A stretch of 19,132 bases of DNA from Pseudomonadota bacterium (GTDB lineage Bacteria > Pseudomonadota > Alphaproteobacteria > Acetobacterales > Acetobacteraceae): contig JAJZCS010000010.1 in assembly GCA_021829055.1 (NCBI GenBank), forward strand, positions 1 to 19,132, written 5' to 3'. Position numbers and translations under genes: made by a program. Of this stretch, positions 1 through 7,080 are shown in pieces. Position 1 is the stretch's first letter. Every line of letters begins with the position of its first letter. The notes below the pieces were generated by a model. It had not been told where the DNA came from. It saw only the letters and a program-made list of their open reading frames with translations, and made no database searches.

Positions 1-368
1 TTTATACGAAGGAAACCGAAAACACTTATTTCTGCTACAATAACAACTCGGATCCGTGCTCGCCGACGGCGAGCGACTACCAGACAAGCCTGTCAACCCA
101 GGAGTCCGGCTATCTGCCCGCTTATCAGAAAGGGAAGCCAAGCCTGAGTACGGTTCCCACATGCTCGAACGGCGGGCAGTCTTTGTATTCAAGTTCCACG
201 CCAGCCGGTACGGGCTTCAACTACACCACCTCGTCCGCGTCAGGCACCGACAGTCAGTCAGACACCTTATCCGTGTGCGGACAAGGCTCCCCGTTGGTTT
301 CGTTGCCCTACGGGTCCACGCAGCTTATAGCGCCTACGCTCGTCGCCAACGTCTTTCTGAGTGGGTGA
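1..368 (+). CDS. C-terminal part of a secreted Tad-locus protein (TadG-like?), 5' end outside window
   Basis: The frame is open from the window edge to TGA 366-368, so only about 121 C-terminal residues are visible. The segment is rich in Ser, Thr, Gly, Asn and Tyr, with scattered cysteines (for example YFCYNN near its start and SVCGQG near its end), no membrane segment and a hydrophobic tail (LIAPTLVANVFLSG). This composition suggests an exported or surface protein. It lies 29 bases upstream of two TadE-like genes in the same orientation, so a TadG-like or other pilus-assembly accessory protein is the natural guess. The diagnostic N-terminal helix or vWA domain would be outside the window, so the family is inferred from context only. 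Confidence 0.5.
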   Translation, partial: YTKETENTYFCYNNNSDPCSPTASDYQTSLSTQESGYLPAYQKGKPSLSTVPTCSNGGQSLYSSSTPAGTGFNYTTSSASGTDSQSDTLSVCGQGSPLVSLPYGSTQLIAPTLVANVFLSG

Positions 369-397
369 TGTGAACCCTTGGAGGCGGACGGGGAATC

Positions 398-1012
398 GTG
401 TCGGGTATGAATGTGCGACGTCTTAAACACTTGAGGTGCGCGGGCCTGCGCCGGGACCGCCGGGCGGTCGCGGCAATTGAATTTGCGATCGGCGCTATGG
501 TTCTTATTTCGCTGATGTTCGGCATCATCAATCTCGGCCTGCTCTCGCTCGCTAAGAACGGATTGCAAAGCGGTGTCGTGGCGGCGGCGCGCAACGCAAG
601 CATTGCCGCGACAGCCAACGCGGCCGGGCAGACCAATGGCCAGATTGTCGCCGTGTGCGAAAATGATACGCCGGTACAGTCGTTCTTTGATGCCGGCTCA
701 CCGCCGTTTCATGCTCCGTCGCCGACCCCCGTTGCGAGCGGCAGCGGCAATAACTTTTCCGTAACTTCTGACGGCGTGACATTAACCATGGCGTGGTTTC
801 AGGCGAACACCGCGACATATCCGAATGCGATAACGCTGCCGTCAGATTGCAACGCGCAGGCAACCACTCAGCCACAGTCCTACGTCACGGTTACTGCGAC
901 GTACCGGTGGCTTCCCGTCGCGCTGCCTTACCTGTTCCGATCCGGGATCAACCTCGAGGCATCGGACACTGAGCCGATCATGTCGCCGACTGCGAATCAG
1001 GGCGCTTCCTGA
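398..1012 (+). CDS. TadE-like pilus assembly protein
   Basis: 204 aa. After a basic leader (RRLKHLRCAGLRRDRR) comes the TadE-type motif AVAAIEFAIGAMVLISL with the conserved Glu at residue 28, followed by one hydrophobic helix (about 26-50). The rest is a Ser/Thr/Ala-rich extracytoplasmic domain with two cysteines. TadE-family pseudopilins are single-pass proteins that work with the Flp/Tad secretion apparatus in adhesion and biofilm formation. GTG 398 is preceded by GGGGA 5 bases upstream; ATG 407 is in frame and equally possible. The stop overlaps the ATG of the next gene by one base, which implies translational coupling. The specific paralogue (TadE, TadF or TadG) cannot be told from sequence alone. 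Confidence 0.75.
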   Translation: MSGMNVRRLKHLRCAGLRRDRRAVAAIEFAIGAMVLISLMFGIINLGLLSLAKNGLQSGVVAAARNASIAATANAAGQTNGQIVAVCENDTPVQSFFDAGSPPFHAPSPTPVASGSGNNFSVTSDGVTLTMAWFQANTATYPNAITLPSDCNAQATTQPQSYVTVTATYRWLPVALPYLFRSGINLEASDTEPIMSPTANQGAS

Positions 1013-1497
1013 TGCGTCGCGCAAGACACGTCTGGGACCGGAAAGGTTCCGTCTCAATTGAACTTGCCCTGGTGCTAATCTTCTTTTTCGTTCCACTTAC
1101 CGTCGGGTCAATCGATATGCTGTTCGTCCTGACCCAGCGTTACCAGATGTATCAGGCACTTCAGTCGCTGTATTTCTGCGCTTGGGCGAACCCGTCGAAT
1201 GCCTCGAACGTGCAGGCCATCAATGCCATTCTCGCGCAGGCGAGCCGAAACAGCGTGGCCCCGATTGCGCAGGCGGGAGCACCCGTCACCTATTATGGTT
1301 GCTCGGACGTTCAGCAAAAGCCGGGCGCCCCGCCTCCAAGCGCGGGTGCAAAACCTGGCTGCGCCCTGAAGGGGCAAGGAGTCGATCAAACGTATGTCAG
1401 CTATGGGCTGACATCCACGGTCGTTCTTCCCGTTCCCATTCCCGGGTTCGGGGGGCAGTACACGCTAAACCTCAGCGGAATGGTCCAGACGCAATAA
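1012..1497 (+). CDS. second TadE-like protein
   Basis: 161 aa. The N-terminus carries a basic stretch and then GSVSIELALVLIFFFVPLTV, with the family Glu at residue 17 and one transmembrane helix (about 13-40). This is followed by QRYQMYQALQSLYF, like the coiled region that follows the helix in TadE proteins. The C-terminal half is a Pro/Gly/Ala-rich exported domain with two cysteines (YYGCSD, PGCALKG) that could form a disulphide. Its ATG (1012-1014) overlaps the upstream TGA (1010-1012). It is the last gene of the pilus cluster here, and an ahp module follows in the opposite direction. It is probably a minor pseudopilin. Confidence 0.75.
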   Translation: MRRARHVWDRKGSVSIELALVLIFFFVPLTVGSIDMLFVLTQRYQMYQALQSLYFCAWANPSNASNVQAINAILAQASRNSVAPIAQAGAPVTYYGCSDVQQKPGAPPPSAGAKPGCALKGQGVDQTYVSYGLTSTVVLPVPIPGFGGQYTLNLSGMVQTQ

Positions 1498-1685
1498 GGT
1501 GCACGAGGCGCCGCTGTTTCACCATGCTTTCGCCTTGTTGCCGAGGCGACTTCTCTTGAGGCCTTAGTCGCAATCAATCACGATGCGTCAACTCGAGACG
1601 AGAGCAAGAGCCGCCACATGTGAGGATGATAATCGATGTTCGGCAATGCGATCCATCTGGTCATGTGCCACGGCCGAAACGCTGG

Positions 1686-1716
1686 CGGGCGAGCCTGGCA
1701 TCAAGGGTCTCGCCCG
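1686..1716 (-). terminator. hairpin downstream of ahpD (possible terminator)
   Basis: A perfect 8-bp inverted repeat, CGGGCGAG (1686-1693) and CTCGCCCG (1709-1716), with a 15-base loop lies just beyond the ahpD stop in the direction of ahpD transcription. No T tract follows on the minus strand, so it is at best a Rho-assisted or 3'-end-stabilising hairpin. Confidence 0.3.
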
Positions 1717-1728
1717 GTGGTTGCGATG

Positions 1729-2280
1729 TCAGGCAGCCGCTTCAAACCTTGTGCTTGAAAGTGGTGCGCTTGCGGACAATGCTGTTGCCGCTGCATTGAC
1801 CGTGGCGGCAATCCGGATCGCGGCCTGTACTTGTTCCTGGGTCAGTCCTGCCGCGCGTACGACTCCTTCGTGGCTTTCGGTGCACTTTGCACATCCGTTG
1901 ATGGCAGAGACGGCAAGGCACCAAAGCTCGAAATCAGCCTTCTCCACACCGGGCTTGGCAATCACTGTCATGCGAAGCTTTGCCGGCAAGCGAGGATAGT
2001 CGCCATCAAGCGCATGGGTAGACCGATAATAGACGTTGTTCATGGCCATGATGGTTGCGGCAGCGCGAGCTGCGTCTGCGGCTTCCATTCCTAGCGACGA
2101 CGAGAACTCCGCTGTGATTGCCGCGATCAGGCCCGGATGGCGCGTTGCAACGGCGGCAGCGATGAACGCTCCACTGCGTTGCTGTTCTGTCAGGCATGGC
2201 TCACTCATCAGCGTTCCAAGGTTGAGACGAATATCACGCGCCCAGTCAGGAAGCGCGTCTTTCAACTGCTGGAAATTCAT
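1729..2280 (-). CDS. ahpD: alkylhydroperoxidase AhpD
   Basis: 183 aa, close to the roughly 177 aa of actinobacterial AhpD and full length in its motifs. The active-site region is [14 protein letters not shown], giving Cys130-x-x-Cys133 with His137, and Glu118 lies upstream (ADFELW). These match the proton-relay residues known for Mycobacterium tuberculosis AhpD (Glu118, Cys130, Cys133, His137). AhpD is a cytosolic all-helical thiol protein that re-reduces AhpC in organisms using dihydrolipoamide-linked reductants rather than AhpF, and has weak peroxidase activity itself. ATG 2280 is preceded by GGAG at 7 bases. It lies 55 bases behind ahpC on the same strand, so the two form one operon. Confidence 0.93.
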   Translation of the reverse strand: MNFQQLKDALPDWARDIRLNLGTLMSEPCLTEQQRSGAFIAAAVATRHPGLIAAITAEFSSSLGMEAADAARAAATIMAMNNVYYRSTHALDGDYPRLPAKLRMTVIAKPGVEKADFELWCLAVSAINGCAKCTESHEGVVRAAGLTQEQVQAAIRIAATVNAAATALSASAPLSSTRFEAAA

Positions 2281-2297
2281 CAGAAGACTCCATCGAA

Positions 2298-2325
2298 GGT
2301 CGCCCTTTCAGGGGCGACCGTTTTT
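2298..2325. other. intercistronic hairpin between ahpC and ahpD
   Basis: GGTCGCCC (2298-2305) and GGGCGACC (2312-2319) form a perfect 8-bp stem with a 6-base loop. On the plus strand it is followed by GTTTTT (2320-2325), which looks like an intrinsic terminator opposing ahp transcription. Read in the ahpC-ahpD transcript there is no U tract after the stem, so in that direction it is more likely an mRNA processing or stabilising element that sets the ahpC:ahpD ratio. Confidence 0.5.
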
Positions 2326-2335
2326 GGTGTACGAT

Positions 2336-2887
2336 TCAGGCGGCTTTAAGTGTGGCCTCGCCCTTTTGCCAATTACAGGGGCAGAGCTCGTCGCTCTGGA
2401 GCGCGTCCAGCACGCGCAGCACTTCCTGGGGGTTGCGACCGACATCAAGGTCGTTCACGGAGACAAACCGAATAATCCCCTCTGGGTCGATGATGAAAGT
2501 CGCACGCATCGCGACACCTTCGCGTTTGTCGAGAATGCCGAGCGCTTGGGAAAGTTCACGCTTGATGTCAGCGATCATCGGAATCGGCAAGTTCTTCAAA
2601 TCCTCGTGATGCAACCGCCAGTTCATGTGCACGAATTCGCTGTCGGTCGAAAGGCCCCAAACCACGGCGTCCCGGTCTGCAAAATCACGGGCAAGCTTTC
2701 CGAACGCTACGATTTCTGTCGGACACACAAAGGTGAAGTCCTTCGGCCATGCGAACAAAATCTTCCATTTTCCGGGATCTGACTTATCGGAAATTTCGAT
2801 GAATGTTTCGCTAAGGATCAGACCTTTCGGTCCTCCCTGAACCGCCTTGAGAGCGAATGATGGGAGCGTATCGCCGATTGTGAGCAT
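2336..2887 (-). CDS. ahpC: peroxiredoxin AhpC
   Basis: 183 aa from ATG 2887. That start is chosen because AAGGA lies 8 bases upstream and the protein then begins MLTIGDTLPSF, as AhpC proteins do; an in-frame TTG 21 bases further upstream lacks such support. The peroxidatic site is FTFVCPTEI (Cys55, with Thr52), Arg128 lies in GVAMRATFII, and the C-terminal resolving site is ELCPCNWQKG (Cys169 and Cys171). The three-cysteine CxC arrangement is the type seen in the M. tuberculosis AhpC that partners AhpD, and it fits the adjacent ahpD. The enzyme reduces H2O2, organic peroxides and peroxynitrite in the cytosol. It is divergent from oxyR and therefore probably OxyR-activated. Confidence 0.95.
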   Translation of the reverse strand: MLTIGDTLPSFALKAVQGGPKGLILSETFIEISDKSDPGKWKILFAWPKDFTFVCPTEIVAFGKLARDFADRDAVVWGLSTDSEFVHMNWRLHHEDLKNLPIPMIADIKRELSQALGILDKREGVAMRATFIIDPEGIIRFVSVNDLDVGRNPQEVLRVLDALQSDELCPCNWQKGEATLKAA

Positions 2888-2989
2888 ATCTTCAGTCCTT
2901 GTAACCAAAATTGAACGGAGACCGCTATATGGTGCAACGCAACAGGGCTTGCCAATGAAGATTTTGCGTGATCTTTATCGAGAAAACCG
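2888..2989. promoter_or_regulatory. divergent ahpC/oxyR control region
   Basis: 102 bases separate the divergent start codons. For ahpC a TATAGC -10 candidate lies at 2929-2924 on the minus strand, 37 bases from the ATG, with no good -35; that is common for promoters needing an activator. Closer to oxyR an inverted repeat AAGAT-N8-ATCTT (2958-2975) has the form of a LysR-type operator half-site. The classical four-part ATAG/CTAT OxyR site is not convincingly present. Direct binding is inferred from the OxyR family and the gene arrangement. Confidence 0.5.
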
Positions 2990-3910
2990 ATGACGCCGCT
3001 CCCGAGTTCACAACAATTGCGATACCTCGTTGCGCTCGCCGACACGCTACATGTCGGTCGAGCTGCGGCTGCCTGCGCCGTAAGTCAATCGACGCTTTCC
3101 ACAGGAATGATTGCGCTTGAACGCGCTCTGGGCGCCGCGATACTTGATCGGAGTGCGGGGAAGCGGGTGGTGTTTACATCATTGGGGCAGGAGTTGGTTG
3201 TGCGGGCAAGGACAGCGCTTGCTGCCTTGCGATCCGTCGCGGACGCTGCTGATGCAGCGCGTGCGCCTCTAGCCGGCGGTTTGCGCCTTGGCATTATTCC
3301 GACGATCGGGCCGTTCCTGTTGTCGCGACTGATCTCTACGATACGGCACATATACCCAGAGTTGCATGTCGCCCTGCGTGAGGACCGCTCCGCCAGATTG
3401 CTTGCGAATTTGCAGGATGGAACCCTGGATATGGCCATTATGGCTGAGCCGTATCCGTGCGATCCGGCAGAGACGATGCCGATCGCCCGGGACGAGTTTG
3501 TTGTCGCGCTTCCAAGACAACATTTCCTGACTGTCCGTGACGCAATACCGCTGTCCGCCTTGGCACGGGAGCCTATGCTGCTGCTGGAAGACGGGCATTG
3601 TCTTCGCGAGCAGGTGCTTGCGGCTTGCCCGACGGATTCCCGTATCCATGAGTTTGCCGCAACATCGTTGCATACGCTCATCCATATGGTCGCAAGTGGT
3701 TTTGGTGTCGCACTTATCCCCCGCCTTGCCTCGGCCGGGGGGCTCATGCGTGACTCGGGCGCTGTGCTGCGCCGTCTGGATGGCGCCGGTGCGTGGCGGA
3801 CCATTTCTCTTGCCTGGCTGCGAGGCTCCCGGCGCAGCGCCGAGTTTCGTTTACTTGGCCCAGCGGTTGCCGCCGCCATTGCGGACGTGACGGCGAGCGG
3901 CTCGTCGTGA
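2990..3910 (+). CDS. oxyR: hydrogen-peroxide-sensing regulator OxyR (LysR family)
   Basis: 306 aa, normal for OxyR. Residues 1-65 are the LysR winged helix-turn-helix (RAAAACAVSQSTLSTGMIAL), and about 95-300 the effector domain. The redox switch is clear: LLLEDGHCLREQVLAAC gives Cys204 and Cys213 with eight residues between, the same spacing as Cys199 and Cys208 of E. coli OxyR. On oxidation these cysteines form a disulphide that converts OxyR into an activator. The start ATG 2990 has only a weak purine-rich leader (GAGAAAA). Divergence from ahpC supports the role. The C-terminus is Ala-rich, and the gene is followed by a terminator-like hairpin. Confidence 0.92.
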   Translation: MTPLPSSQQLRYLVALADTLHVGRAAAACAVSQSTLSTGMIALERALGAAILDRSAGKRVVFTSLGQELVVRARTALAALRSVADAADAARAPLAGGLRLGIIPTIGPFLLSRLISTIRHIYPELHVALREDRSARLLANLQDGTLDMAIMAEPYPCDPAETMPIARDEFVVALPRQHFLTVRDAIPLSALAREPMLLLEDGHCLREQVLAACPTDSRIHEFAATSLHTLIHMVASGFGVALIPRLASAGGLMRDSGAVLRRLDGAGAWRTISLAWLRGSRRSAEFRLLGPAVAAAIADVTASGSS

Positions 3911-4608
3911 CCGACCGAGATGGGAGCGCCTCAACATGTTCACCCATGCCTGCGAGCGACGAAGTCCCGTTGCAGTGCCAGCGTCTGGTACGCTGCAGGA
4001 GCACGCGAACCATAGGCAAAGGCGCCATCCAGGATCAGGGGGTGGTTCCGGGGTGTGGATCCCTTGGATTTTTTTCGCAACAGGTGGTTTTATGCGGCAA
4101 TGGTGACCATGAGTTCCGCGGCCGGCCCCGCTGTGTGCGAATCTGCAGTGGCCGGCAACCAAATCTTGGAACCCTGAACGATCGACAGCGTGTGTGGACT
4201 TCGGACGAATGATATACTGGTTTGAAAGAAGATCATGATGCCCCCGCTTTTTGCCCTTGTTCTGCTCGAGATCTTTGCATGCACGACGGGGCGGCCCGTC
4301 GGAGCGCATGCCCGGCGTCGCTCCCGCTTGGCCGAGCGTTGGCCAAACGCTGTTCGTCCGCCTTTACGTCTGCTCCAACGCGCGATGGTCAGGCGCCTGT
4401 CAAAGCGGAATGAGGGCAGCGGGTGTTTTGGCGAACTCCTGCTCGAGGTGGTCTGCCCGGCGGCATCGGTGTCATTCCGGGAACAGAACCGACATCGAAG
4501 GGACCGGCGCTCCGACCCGAGAATCGATTGGCGTTCCGTGCGTTACACCCCTGTCGGTACGCTCGTGCGCCGGAAATGGCCCGGGCCGACCATCGTGGCC
4601 GGTAGCTG
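3911..4608. other. about 700-base stretch without a recognised gene
   Basis: Open frames exist on both strands but read as Arg/Pro/Cys-rich, low-quality protein and match no family I know. The best plus-strand frame (4235-4615) begins like a lipoprotein or signal peptide (MMPPLFALVLLEIFACTTG) and then becomes an arginine-rich sequence ending inside the possible start region of the prenyltransferase gene. A minus-strand frame reads MIFFQTSISFVRSPHTLS and stops after about 48 residues. A TATACT hexamer at 4213-4218 lacks a partner -35. I regard the stretch as intergenic or decayed DNA. Confidence 0.4.
4047..4075 (+). terminator. candidate intrinsic terminator after oxyR
   Basis: TCCGGGG (4047-4053) pairs with CCTTGGA (4062-4068): five Watson-Crick and two G-U pairs around an 8-base loop. 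A run of seven T (4069-4075) follows at once. It lies about 140 bases after the oxyR stop on the same strand. Confidence 0.45.
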
Positions 4609-5493
4609 GTGCTGAACACGGCTGGACCGGTTCCGGGCGTGGTTGCCGGCCGTCGACTCTTCTCGACTGGACGCCACAGCGAGAGTGGACGAGGGGTTGG
4701 TGGTCGCTCGGGGGCATGGTTTTGGCGTTTTGTCTATTGGCTGTATGAGCGTCGGCTGGCGAAGCAGGTTCTTTCCGGGCCCATGCCCCACCACGTCGGC
4801 ATTATTCTCGATGGCAATCGCCGCCACGCCCGCGCCCGAAGACTGTACGAACCGGAAATAATTTATCAGCTGGGTGCCGCTAAACTTGACGATGTTCTGG
4901 CTTGGAGCGCCGATCTCGGGATCGCGATGGTGACGCTTTGGGTGTTTTCTCCGAACAACCTGGGGCGCCCGGAAGCGGAGGTTGAGGGCATTCTCGGTGC
5001 CGTCGAGGCGAAAATGCGCGGCCTGGTTGCCGATCCTCATATTCATCGTCGGGGAATCCGTGTCGCAGCGATTGGACGACGCGACATTCTGCCCCCCGCG
5101 CTTCTTCAGGCCATTGACGAGGCTGAAGCGGCAACCAGCAGAAATGACGGAATGACCGTTACCCTCGCGGTTGGTTACGGAGGGCGCGAAGAGATCACGG
5201 ATGCCGTCCGCGGTTTGCTTCTTGATCGTGCCGCGCACGGCATGTCAATAACCGACGTTGCCTCGGAAATCACCCCTGAAGCGATCCGGCAGCACCTTTA
5301 TCTCGGTGATGAGCCTGATCCCGATCTGATCATCCGTACTAGTGGCGAGATCAGGTTATCCGGATTTCTGCTTTGGCAAAGCGTTCACAGCGAGCTGCAT
5401 TTCTGCGATGTGAACTGGCCGGCCTTCCGGAGGATCGACTATCTGCGAGCAATCCGGTCCTTCCAGCGCCGCGAGCGCCGCTATGGCGGGTGA
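4609..5493 (+). CDS. uppS: cis-prenyltransferase (isoprenyl diphosphate synthase, UppS/Z-FPP synthase superfamily)
   Basis: Up to 294 aa from GTG 4609. The motifs are complete: HVGIILDGNRR with catalytic Asp68 (counted from that start), VGYGGREEI, and DLIIRTSGEIRLSGFLLWQS followed by HSELHF. These enzymes add isopentenyl units to an allylic diphosphate in cis, giving undecaprenyl or shorter Z-prenyl carriers for envelope synthesis. A segment before the first motif, WRFVYWLYERRLAKQVL, resembles the extra helix of actinobacterial and cyanobacterial-type enzymes such as Rv1086 rather than E. coli UppS, so it may be a second, short-chain enzyme. GNRRHA has His where most members have Trp. The start is uncertain: GTG 4609 or 4639 lack a ribosome site, and ATG 4783 would remove the conserved helix. 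Confidence 0.82.
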   Translation: MLNTAGPVPGVVAGRRLFSTGRHSESGRGVGGRSGAWFWRFVYWLYERRLAKQVLSGPMPHHVGIILDGNRRHARARRLYEPEIIYQLGAAKLDDVLAWSADLGIAMVTLWVFSPNNLGRPEAEVEGILGAVEAKMRGLVADPHIHRRGIRVAAIGRRDILPPALLQAIDEAEAATSRNDGMTVTLAVGYGGREEITDAVRGLLLDRAAHGMSITDVASEITPEAIRQHLYLGDEPDPDLIIRTSGEIRLSGFLLWQSVHSELHFCDVNWPAFRRIDYLRAIRSFQRRERRYGG

Positions 5494-5647
5494 TCCTCCG
5501 GCAAGCTGCATCACGGGGAACCGTGAGGAATCAGACGGCAATGGTAAGGATCTCGCATTGACCAGTGTGGCACGGCCTGCGAGCACAAGATCGTGCGAAC
5601 CAAACCCTCATAATAAAAACCCTGGATAGACAAAGGCCCCGCCAATC

Positions 5648-5673
5648 TGGAGTGTGCCCCTGGAAGTAGACAG
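5648..5673 (+). repeat. left terminal inverted repeat of the IS
   Basis: The 23 bases 5651-5673 match the reverse complement of the right end (6771-6793) at about 17 of 23 positions, and the outer TGG pairs with CCA at 6794-6796. The shared core is the block around GCCCCTG. Confidence 0.7.
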
Positions 5674-5725
5674 GTTGGCGGTTTTAATTTGACCTTTGGT
5701 GCTGGGCTTTCGGGAGATGAAAGCC

Positions 5726-6077
5726 ATGACGAGACACCGTTTCCATAGGGCTGCATTCAAGCGGCGGGTCGCAGAAGAATTCATCGCGGGGCGATACGCT
5801 GCACGGATTATCGAAGCGGCATGACATCTCACGCCAGCTGCTCCGGGTCTGGGTCGGCAGGTACGAGGCTGGCCCTCTTGATGAAGATGTCCAGGCTGCG
5901 GATCCGCTTCAGGAATATGAAGGGATAGTCGCGGCGCTCGAGAGGTTGGTCTGCCGGCAGGCTTTGGAGATCGAGTGTCTAAAAAGGGGGCTCAAAAGCG
6001 TAATGCAGCCGAGAAGCGGGACTACATCCGTCATGGCAGGCCCGGCTGCATCTCCGTTTTGCAAGGATGCCGGCTAA
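5726..6077 (+). pseudogene. IS3-family orfA remnant (frameshifted HTH transposase subunit)
   Basis: From ATG 5726 the frame reads MTRHRFHRAAFKRRVAEEFI and then AG, the start of an IS3 OrfA. It goes out of frame at about 5792, where one extra C appears. Skipping that base restores DTLHGLSKRHDISRQLLRVW, then RYEAGPLDEDVQAAD and a leucine-zipper-like LERLVCRQALEIECLKRG, ending at TAA 6075-6077. OrfA normally supplies the DNA-binding half of the OrfAB transposase. The single-base insertion inactivates it here. Confidence 0.85.
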
Positions 6078-6744
6078 TGGGCCTTTCCCGCTCGACCTTT
6101 TATGATGCCCCTGCCAAGGGCATTGATGGCGATGAGCTGCTACGACGTATGCAGAGCCTTTGTGATGAGTTTGAGCCATATTGGGTGTCGCCGCGTTGGT
6201 GCCGCGCTACGGCACCAGGGCGTCATTGTTAATCACAAGAAAATCCGCCGGTTGATGCGCGATCATGAGCTTCAACCCAGACGTAAGCGTCGCGATATCG
6301 CCACGACCGACAGTAACCACGAGAGCCCGACATTCCCTGATTGTACGCGCGGCAGGCTCATCAATGGCCCGAACCAGCGCCGAGACGCAGACATCACTTA
6401 TATCGCAATTACTGGCGGCTTCGTTTATTTGGCGGTGGTTCTCGATGCCTGGTCTCGCCGCGCCGTTGGCTATGCGATCAGCGGTCGATCGACGCCCGGC
6501 TCGCGGTAGCTGCGCTCAAAGCGGCGATACGATCACGCCGCCATACCGGCGGCCTCCCAAGAGGGCCTAATTTGGTTCGCGTACACCGATCCGAAGCGCG
6601 TGTGTGCACCTTCATCGCAACCTCCCTGTTCAAGATGTCACTGCCGATCTTCCCCGGTTCATTGATGCCGTATACAATTTCGGGAGACTACATTCAGCAC
6701 TTGGATACCTAAACCCAACCCAATTCGAGGATCAACACGCCTAG
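5975..6744 (+). pseudogene. IS3-family orfB remnant (rve/DDE transposase, frameshifted and deleted)
   Basis: Recognisable blocks are spread over several frames. First CRLMGLSRSTFYDAP and LCDEFEPY; then, after an extra T at about 6181, GCRRVGAALRHQGVIVNHKK through IRRLMRDHELQPRRKR. The catalytic-core blocks ADITYIAITGGFVYLAVVLD and AWSRRAVGYA hold the first two DDE aspartates. A further shift near 6490 gives SIDARLAVAALKAAI. The HHSDRGSQY-like block with its downstream catalytic Glu is missing. The C-terminus reappears as [20 protein letters not shown] and [12 protein letters not shown], stopping at TAG 6742-6744. At least two frameshifts and an internal deletion make it non-functional. Confidence 0.85.
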
Positions 6745-6770
6745 CAGCCGGGCAAATCAGTAGCCTGAGA

Positions 6771-6796
6771 CTGTTCACCGTCAGGGGCGCACTCCA
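6771..6796 (-). repeat. right terminal inverted repeat of the IS
   Basis: CTGTTCACCGTCAGGGGCGC followed by ACTCCA is the counterpart of the left end and lies 27 bases after the orfB stop. The divergence between the two ends agrees with an old, inactive copy. Confidence 0.7.
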
Positions 6797-6998
6797 CAGC
6801 CACGGGACGGTTGTGGCGAGGCTTTGCCAGGGTTGGTTCAGCCGTCCGGCATCGAAAAAGCTTGCTCACCGCGGCAACCCTGAGTCCGACCCGAACATAA
6901 AAGGGTTCGGCGTCAGTGCCGTTCCCGTCGGGAGTGGCGCTGAGGCGGTCTTTAACCGCCATCTTTGCGTCTGACTCGCCCAAATATAGCAAAAACCG

Positions 6999-7052
6999 CA
7001 ATACAGCATTGAAAAAACTGTATTGATAACGTATAAACGTATATATTATTAT
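6999..7052 (+). promoter_or_regulatory. promoter and candidate operator of the xre-hyf operon
   Basis: A strong sigma-70-like promoter is visible: -35 TTGAAA (7009-7014), a 17-base spacer and -10 TATAAA (7032-7037). The -35 lies inside a perfect inverted repeat, CAATACAG (6999-7006) N11 CTGTATTG (7018-7025). The -10 lies inside a tandem repeat of AACGTATA (7028-7035 and 7036-7043). A second overlapping promoter, TTGATA (7023-7028) with TATTAT (7047-7052), is possible. The repeats are natural binding sites for the Xre-type protein encoded first in the operon; this is inference. The block is markedly more AT-rich than its surroundings. Confidence 0.65.
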
Positions 7053-7080
7053 TTAATACCAAAATAATGGTGTTTTAAAC

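Larger units (their letters stand above)
5648..6796 (+). mobile_element. decayed IS3-family insertion sequence
   Basis: The element begins TGG at 5648 and ends CCA at 6796, giving TG...CA ends as in IS3-family elements. The ends are imperfect inverted repeats. Inside are orfA and orfB remnants in the usual overlapping arrangement, including an A5G run (5981-5986) at the position where IS3 elements make their -1 frameshift. Both frames are broken and orfB has an internal deletion, which fits a length of 1149 bases, shorter than typical relatives. The flanking bases (aatc and cagc) are not duplicated. The copy cannot encode an active transposase. It lies just upstream of the hyf-like operon. 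Confidence 0.85.

Noticed and set aside
2888..2989. Full E. coli-type OxyR site (four ATAG/CTAT elements).
   Set aside because: Only partial resemblance; the AAGAT-N8-ATCTT repeat is the only clear symmetry, so the consensus site was not annotated.
4235..4615. 126-aa plus-strand reading frame with a signal-like start (MMPPLFALVLLEIF).
   Set aside because: After about 20 residues it becomes arginine-rich with no family resemblance, and overlapping frames look alike; not strong enough to call as a gene.
4543..5238. 231-aa minus-strand frame opposite the prenyltransferase.
   Set aside because: Antisense of conserved cis-prenyltransferase motifs; composition is not protein-like.
5644..6800. Target-site duplication flanking the IS (aatc versus cagc).
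   Set aside because: The flanking 3-4 bases do not match, so no duplication can be claimed.
6814..6827. Sigma-54-like TGGCGAGGCTTTGC upstream of the hyf-like operon.
   Set aside because: The GG-GC spacing is one base short and the site is far from the start; a much better sigma-70 promoter lies at 7009-7037.
6741..7001. Minus-strand frame of 86 aa ending inside the IS right end (contains VGLRVAAVSKLFRCRTAEPT).
   Set aside because: It would start at TTG, overlaps the promoter repeats and runs into the IS; no family recognised. It could be a gene fragment cut by the IS, but the left flank shows no continuation.
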